From: a virus
Length of the DNA: 23,079 bases
IMG/VR virus record: IMGVR_UViG_3300031886_000047
Location: 1 to 23,079 of that record
Strand: one strand, 5' to 3'
The translations under genes were made by a program, and so were the position numbers. This document shows positions 20,820 to 23,079 of the stretch, piece after piece. The notes beneath the pieces were generated by a model that was not told the DNA's origin, did not search any database, and was given only the letters and a program-made list of their open reading frames with translations. Each line of letters starts with the position of its first letter. The stretch's first letter is position 1.

Positions 20820-20854
20820 ACGGTACTCCTCGTTTTAACCCTTTTAAAGGGGAA

Positions 20855-21088
20855 CTAACATGGTATACCTAATCTTTTTAAATTAGGTTTGTTTGCTTCT
20901 CTATGTCTCCTTGCCCACTTATCGGCAGTCGTAGGGAAGCCTTGGTCTATTCCAGGTAATGAGAAAAACCCGCCTGAAATAATTCTTTTAGCTGGCCCGC
21001 CACAAAAGGTACATTCATTTTCTTTTTGTCCAGACCACTGTTCTTCAATTTGTCCACAAACAGAGCATTTATAATCATTCAACATCAT
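20855..21088 (-). CDS. FmdB-like zinc-ribbon protein, 77 aa
   Basis: Two CxxC knuckles (YKCSVCGQIEEQW and ECTFCGGPAKRI), 14 residues apart, form a zinc ribbon like that of FmdB-family regulatory proteins. After it comes a phage-specific tail (SLPGIDQGFPTTADKWARRHRE) with a positively charged end. Such proteins commonly sit between portal and scaffold genes in marine phages, with unknown purpose. I start it at ATG 21088, eight bases after AAGGA; ATG 21094 is too close to that site but is equally open. The gene overlaps the end of the 82-aa gene. DNA or RNA binding during packaging is possible but unproven. Confidence 0.75.
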   Translation of the reverse strand: MMLNDYKCSVCGQIEEQWSGQKENECTFCGGPAKRIISGGFFSLPGIDQGFPTTADKWARRHREANKPNLKRLGIPC

Positions 21089-21323
21089 TGTCATCTTCCT
21101 TGGCTCGTTCTAATTCTCCTTCAAGCACCGACTCCAATTCTATAATTAAATGAAGCATTCCTAATGACCCTCTTTGCTGCCAAAAACTTTTTTCGTCCGC
21201 TATTGACATTATATTATTTTGTTGTTCGTACATTTCTACTAGGCGTTCGCGGATTAATCCCCAGCCCTCCGTAGCTAATGTCTCGAACATTTTGTCATAA
21301 ATTTGCTTTTCCTCTTCTTTCAT
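21075..21323 (-). CDS. Small helical hypothetical protein, 82 aa
   Basis: This acidic, entirely helical protein (MKEEEKQIYDKMFETLATEGW, then QQNNIMSIADEKSFWQQRG, ending in an Asp/Glu-rich tail) resembles uncharacterised proteins found in the head-gene region of marine podoviruses. Those carry the 'F.TEGW' and 'F..RG.L..L..I..LE' pattern. GAGAGG about eight bases before ATG 21323 supports the start. It begins one base after the stop of the 68-aa gene. Its position between tail fibre/membrane genes and scaffold suggests a head-assembly accessory, which is inference only. Confidence 0.68.
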   Translation of the reverse strand: MKEEEKQIYDKMFETLATEGWGLIRERLVEMYEQQNNIMSIADEKSFWQQRGSLGMLHLIIELESVLEGELERAKEDDNDVE

Positions 21324-21324
21324 A

Positions 21325-21531
21325 TTAGCCGCCTCTCATTGTTGCTAACATAATTAATGCGGTGATCTCCTCGTCATCTTTTATTATGTGTATTAGTTGT
21401 TGTTGTTTTCTTAATCTTTGTATTATTTTTGGGTCTACCTCTACCCCTTCTCCACCTGCAGCTACTGGCAGTCCATATTGACCAGAACCATACATCCTCC
21501 TTCCATAGCCACTTCTACCTGCTACTGCCAT
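21325..21531 (-). CDS. Small hypothetical protein, 68 aa
   Basis: The N-terminal third is rich in Gly, Tyr and Arg (AGRSGYGRRMYGSGQYGLP), and the rest is helical (VDPKIIQRLRKQQQLIHIIKDDEE). No family is recognised. AAGGGA lies before ATG 21531, and the first 17 bases overlap the end of the 100-aa membrane protein gene. It could be a small head or tail accessory protein judging by its neighbours. Confidence 0.6.
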   Translation of the reverse strand: MAVAGRSGYGRRMYGSGQYGLPVAAGGEGVEVDPKIIQRLRKQQQLIHIIKDDEEITALIMLATMRGG

Positions 21532-21817
21532 TGTTATTCCCTTGGTGACGACCTCCGTTCATTCTTCCTTGTAAAAAGCTTATTTTTCCTTTCAAGTCAG
21601 AGATTTCTTGCTCTAAATCTCCTAATTTTTCCACGGTAAGCTCGTACCTTCTTGCACTTGTTTCATCACTTCTATTGTGTCTATCTATTACTTTTACATT
21701 TATTTCGTAAAGTTCTTTTAGTTTATTTCCTACAAGTCTTTGGAGAAAAGTTACTAAAGTTAGTAATAAACCTAAACATAGGGTAATTGCACCCCCTTCA
21801 AGAAAAGAAATCTCCAT
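21515..21817 (-). CDS. Membrane-anchored coiled-coil protein, 100 aa
   Basis: The N-terminus is a single membrane segment (GGAITLCLGLLLTLVTFL, residues about 8-25). After it comes a long charged helix with heptad character (VEKLGDLEQEISDLKGKISFLQ), then a short Gly/Asn/Arg-rich tail. This layout resembles XhlA-like holin accessories or an i-spanin, but it lies far from the lysis genes at 6030-6620 and no lipoprotein partner overlaps it. It begins three bases after the tail fibre stop. Role unknown: a holin-related or membrane-tethered assembly protein are the options. Confidence 0.65.
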   Translation of the reverse strand: MEISFLEGGAITLCLGLLLTLVTFLQRLVGNKLKELYEINVKVIDRHNRSDETSARRYELTVEKLGDLEQEISDLKGKISFLQGRMNGGRHQGNNNGSSR

Positions 21818-21820
21818 TTA

Positions 21821-23079
21821 TTATCCACTTTCTAATGTGGCTATTCGAGCTTCAAGAGCATCGTTTTTAGCACTAAGTTCTTGTATCGCAGATGTTAAAT
21901 AACAAGCCAGTTTTTCGTAAGCTACAACTTTTGTACTCCCTAATTCTTCATTTAAGGTTTTTTCTCGTGTATCCTCTCCTGACAAGTCATCGTGTTGCGG
22001 GACATCGTTCTCGTCTACTAAGTGCGGAAAAATAAGTTCAACTTCTTGGGCAATTAAACCAATTTGTTCATCCGACACACCCTTTCCCTGCTCTGATTCC
22101 GGCTTCCATTTGAAATACGTTGGTTGAAGCTGGTTGATTTTTGCAAGAATACCATCTGATACAGAAATTCTACTTTGAATGTCTTTGAGTCTTATATCAG
22201 AGTGAGTTGCTGCTCCTGAAGAGTAAACAAGCCCGACTCCATACATAGCATGGGTAGTGCTATAACCTAGAATTCCATATTTATCCCCTGCTGCGTTATA
22301 CCCTAAGACGCCTCCATAGGAGGGGTGGAATGTTTTCCCATATATCCCATAATAACCCGTCGAAGGAGATGAGCCAGACACGCCAGAAAGACCGTATAAG
22401 CCATAATGCGCCCCGTTAGTGTGTCCTGTAAGCGCTGCGCCTCCTCCATCAGTTGTTATATAAGCACCCATTTGAGTACCCGATGCATTATCTAGGTGGA
22501 CTCTTAGTCCTATACTTCCTGTACCATTATCATATGAATAGAGTTGTGCTCCTGTGTAGGCACTAGCACCTATTCCAACCTCGCCAGATCCAAGAATATG
22601 CATGGCAGTTGTTGTTGTTGCAGACCCAACATACCCACTATCAGGGATAACAATGTTGCCCCCTGTAGTCATTAAACCGCCACCAGTGTAAGCACCTGCA
22701 ACTGCAAGCGTACTTGCCATGTCCACTGCGCCATCAATATCTACAATATCTAAATTAGCAGTTCCGTCGACATCAATATCCCCTGAAATATCAAGTTCAG
22801 TAGCAATAATCTTATCATTAAAGGTAGCTGCTCCTGCTTCACTACCATCAAGCGTAAGCATTGTTATATCAGAAGTATTATCAGTTCCTTTAAAAATAAT
22901 GTCGCTATCATTAGCTGTTGCATCTATTGTGATATTTCCAGAAGAAGTGGAAAGTGTAACAGCCGCATCTCCTTCTGTTAAATCGTCTGCTGCTAAGGCG
23001 GTGGCTCCCGAGACTTCAAAATCTAATGTTCCATCCGCATCTTGATAAGTCACGGTAATACCCGTTTCGGTATTGCCCG
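21821..23079 (-). CDS. Tail fibre/spike with C-terminal S74 intramolecular chaperone, truncated at the window edge
   Basis: The frame is open to the right edge, so the N-terminal anchor is missing; GTG 23053 is only an internal Val. Visible parts, in order, are Asp/Thr/Ala-rich beta repeats (GTDNTSDITMLTLDGS and similar) and a central stretch with recurrent Gly-Tyr strands (YGLYG, YYGIYG, YGGVLGYN, KYGILGYS) suggesting a trimeric beta-helix. The C-terminal chaperone domain of the peptidase S74 type follows, with SDIRLKD (Ser at 22199-22201 and the Lys five residues on form the self-cleaving pair), IGLIAQEVE and a final coiled coil. Family knowledge says this domain drives trimer folding and then cuts itself off. 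The protein probably recognises the host surface. It lies upstream of the head genes. Confidence 0.87.
   Translation of the reverse strand, partial: GNTETGITVTYQDADGTLDFEVSGATALAADDLTEGDAAVTLSTSSGNITIDATANDSDIIFKGTDNTSDITMLTLDGSEAGAATFNDKIIATELDISGDIDVDGTANLDIVDIDGAVDMASTLAVAGAYTGGGLMTTGGNIVIPDSGYVGSATTTTAMHILGSGEVGIGASAYTGAQLYSYDNGTGSIGLRVHLDNASGTQMGAYITTDGGGAALTGHTNGAHYGLYGLSGVSGSSPSTGYYGIYGKTFHPSYGGVLGYNAAGDKYGILGYSTTHAMYGVGLVYSSGAATHSDIRLKDIQSRISVSDGILAKINQLQPTYFKWKPESEQGKGVSDEQIGLIAQEVELIFPHLVDENDVPQHDDLSGEDTREKTLNEELGSTKVVAYEKLACYLTSAIQELSAKNDALEARIATLESG

Noticed and set aside
20836-20852. CCCTTTTAAAGGGG near-palindrome before the scaffold gene
   Set aside because: The centre leaves no usable loop unless most of the A/T pairs open, leaving a 3-base GC stem; too weak to call a terminator or operator.
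1-23079. tRNA genes, CRISPR arrays, insertion sequences, integrase or attachment site
   Set aside because: I saw no cloverleaf-like segment, no regularly spaced repeats, no transposase or integrase motif. The only direct repeat of note is the nrdJ tail pair.

Overview
This window reads as part of a lytic, marine-type tailed phage with a short, T7-like tail (podovirus), or the same thing assembled from a virome. Three things point there. The tail is a gp11-like adaptor plus a gp12-like nozzle with no tape measure. The capsid block runs scaffold, major capsid, adaptor, nozzle, internal virion proteins. The replication genes (T7 gp6-like exonuclease, T7 gp3-like endonuclease I, class II ribonucleotide reductase) and many very small, tightly packed genes are typical of marine podoviruses. 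A spanin pair with an outer-membrane lipoprotein implies a Gram-negative host; a marine alphaproteobacterium is my guess only. Portal, terminase, DNA/RNA polymerases and a recognisable endolysin are not in this window.

Layout. (1) Bases 1-5963, plus strand: DNA metabolism and nucleotide supply. A truncated hypothetical gene is followed by exonuclease, endonuclease I, an acidic hypothetical, a metallophosphoesterase, three very small genes, and adenosylcobalamin-dependent (class II) ribonucleotide reductase (nrdJ). After nrdJ comes an AT-rich PAPS-reductase-family gene that is frameshifted at an A8 run. (2) Bases 5978-6003: a C(UUCG)G-type intrinsic terminator facing the minus-strand transcripts, at the point where the two gene blocks converge. 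(3) Bases 6030-8164, minus strand, end of the late operon: o-spanin/i-spanin, holin-like protein, ErpA-type Fe-S carrier, two small proteins, an exported protein, and a 2-oxoglutarate/Fe(II) oxygenase. (4) Bases 8183-23079, minus strand: the structural block. Read in transcription order (right to left) it is: S74-type tail fibre/spike (cut by the window edge), a membrane/coiled-coil protein, small head-region proteins, a zinc ribbon, scaffold, major capsid, two tandem paralogous small beta proteins, an intrinsic terminator, gp11-like adaptor, gp12-like nozzle, collar-type fibre, two small proteins, and three ejection/internal virion proteins.

The most striking observation is at 5077-5963. The last 13 codons and stop of nrdJ, which encode the redox-active Cys-x4-Cys tail, occur a second time directly after the PAPS-reductase-family gene. 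Protein sense is conserved but many wobble bases differ, and the last 14 bases are identical. The PAPS-type gene therefore looks like a cassette that landed at the 3' end of nrdJ, supplied a replacement tail, and left the old tail stranded behind it. Other points worth a look are a perfect terminator-like hairpin inside the exonuclease coding region, an intrinsic terminator placed between capsid and tail genes as T7 Tphi is, and a duplicated decoration-like gene. There is no stretch over 300 bases without a gene.
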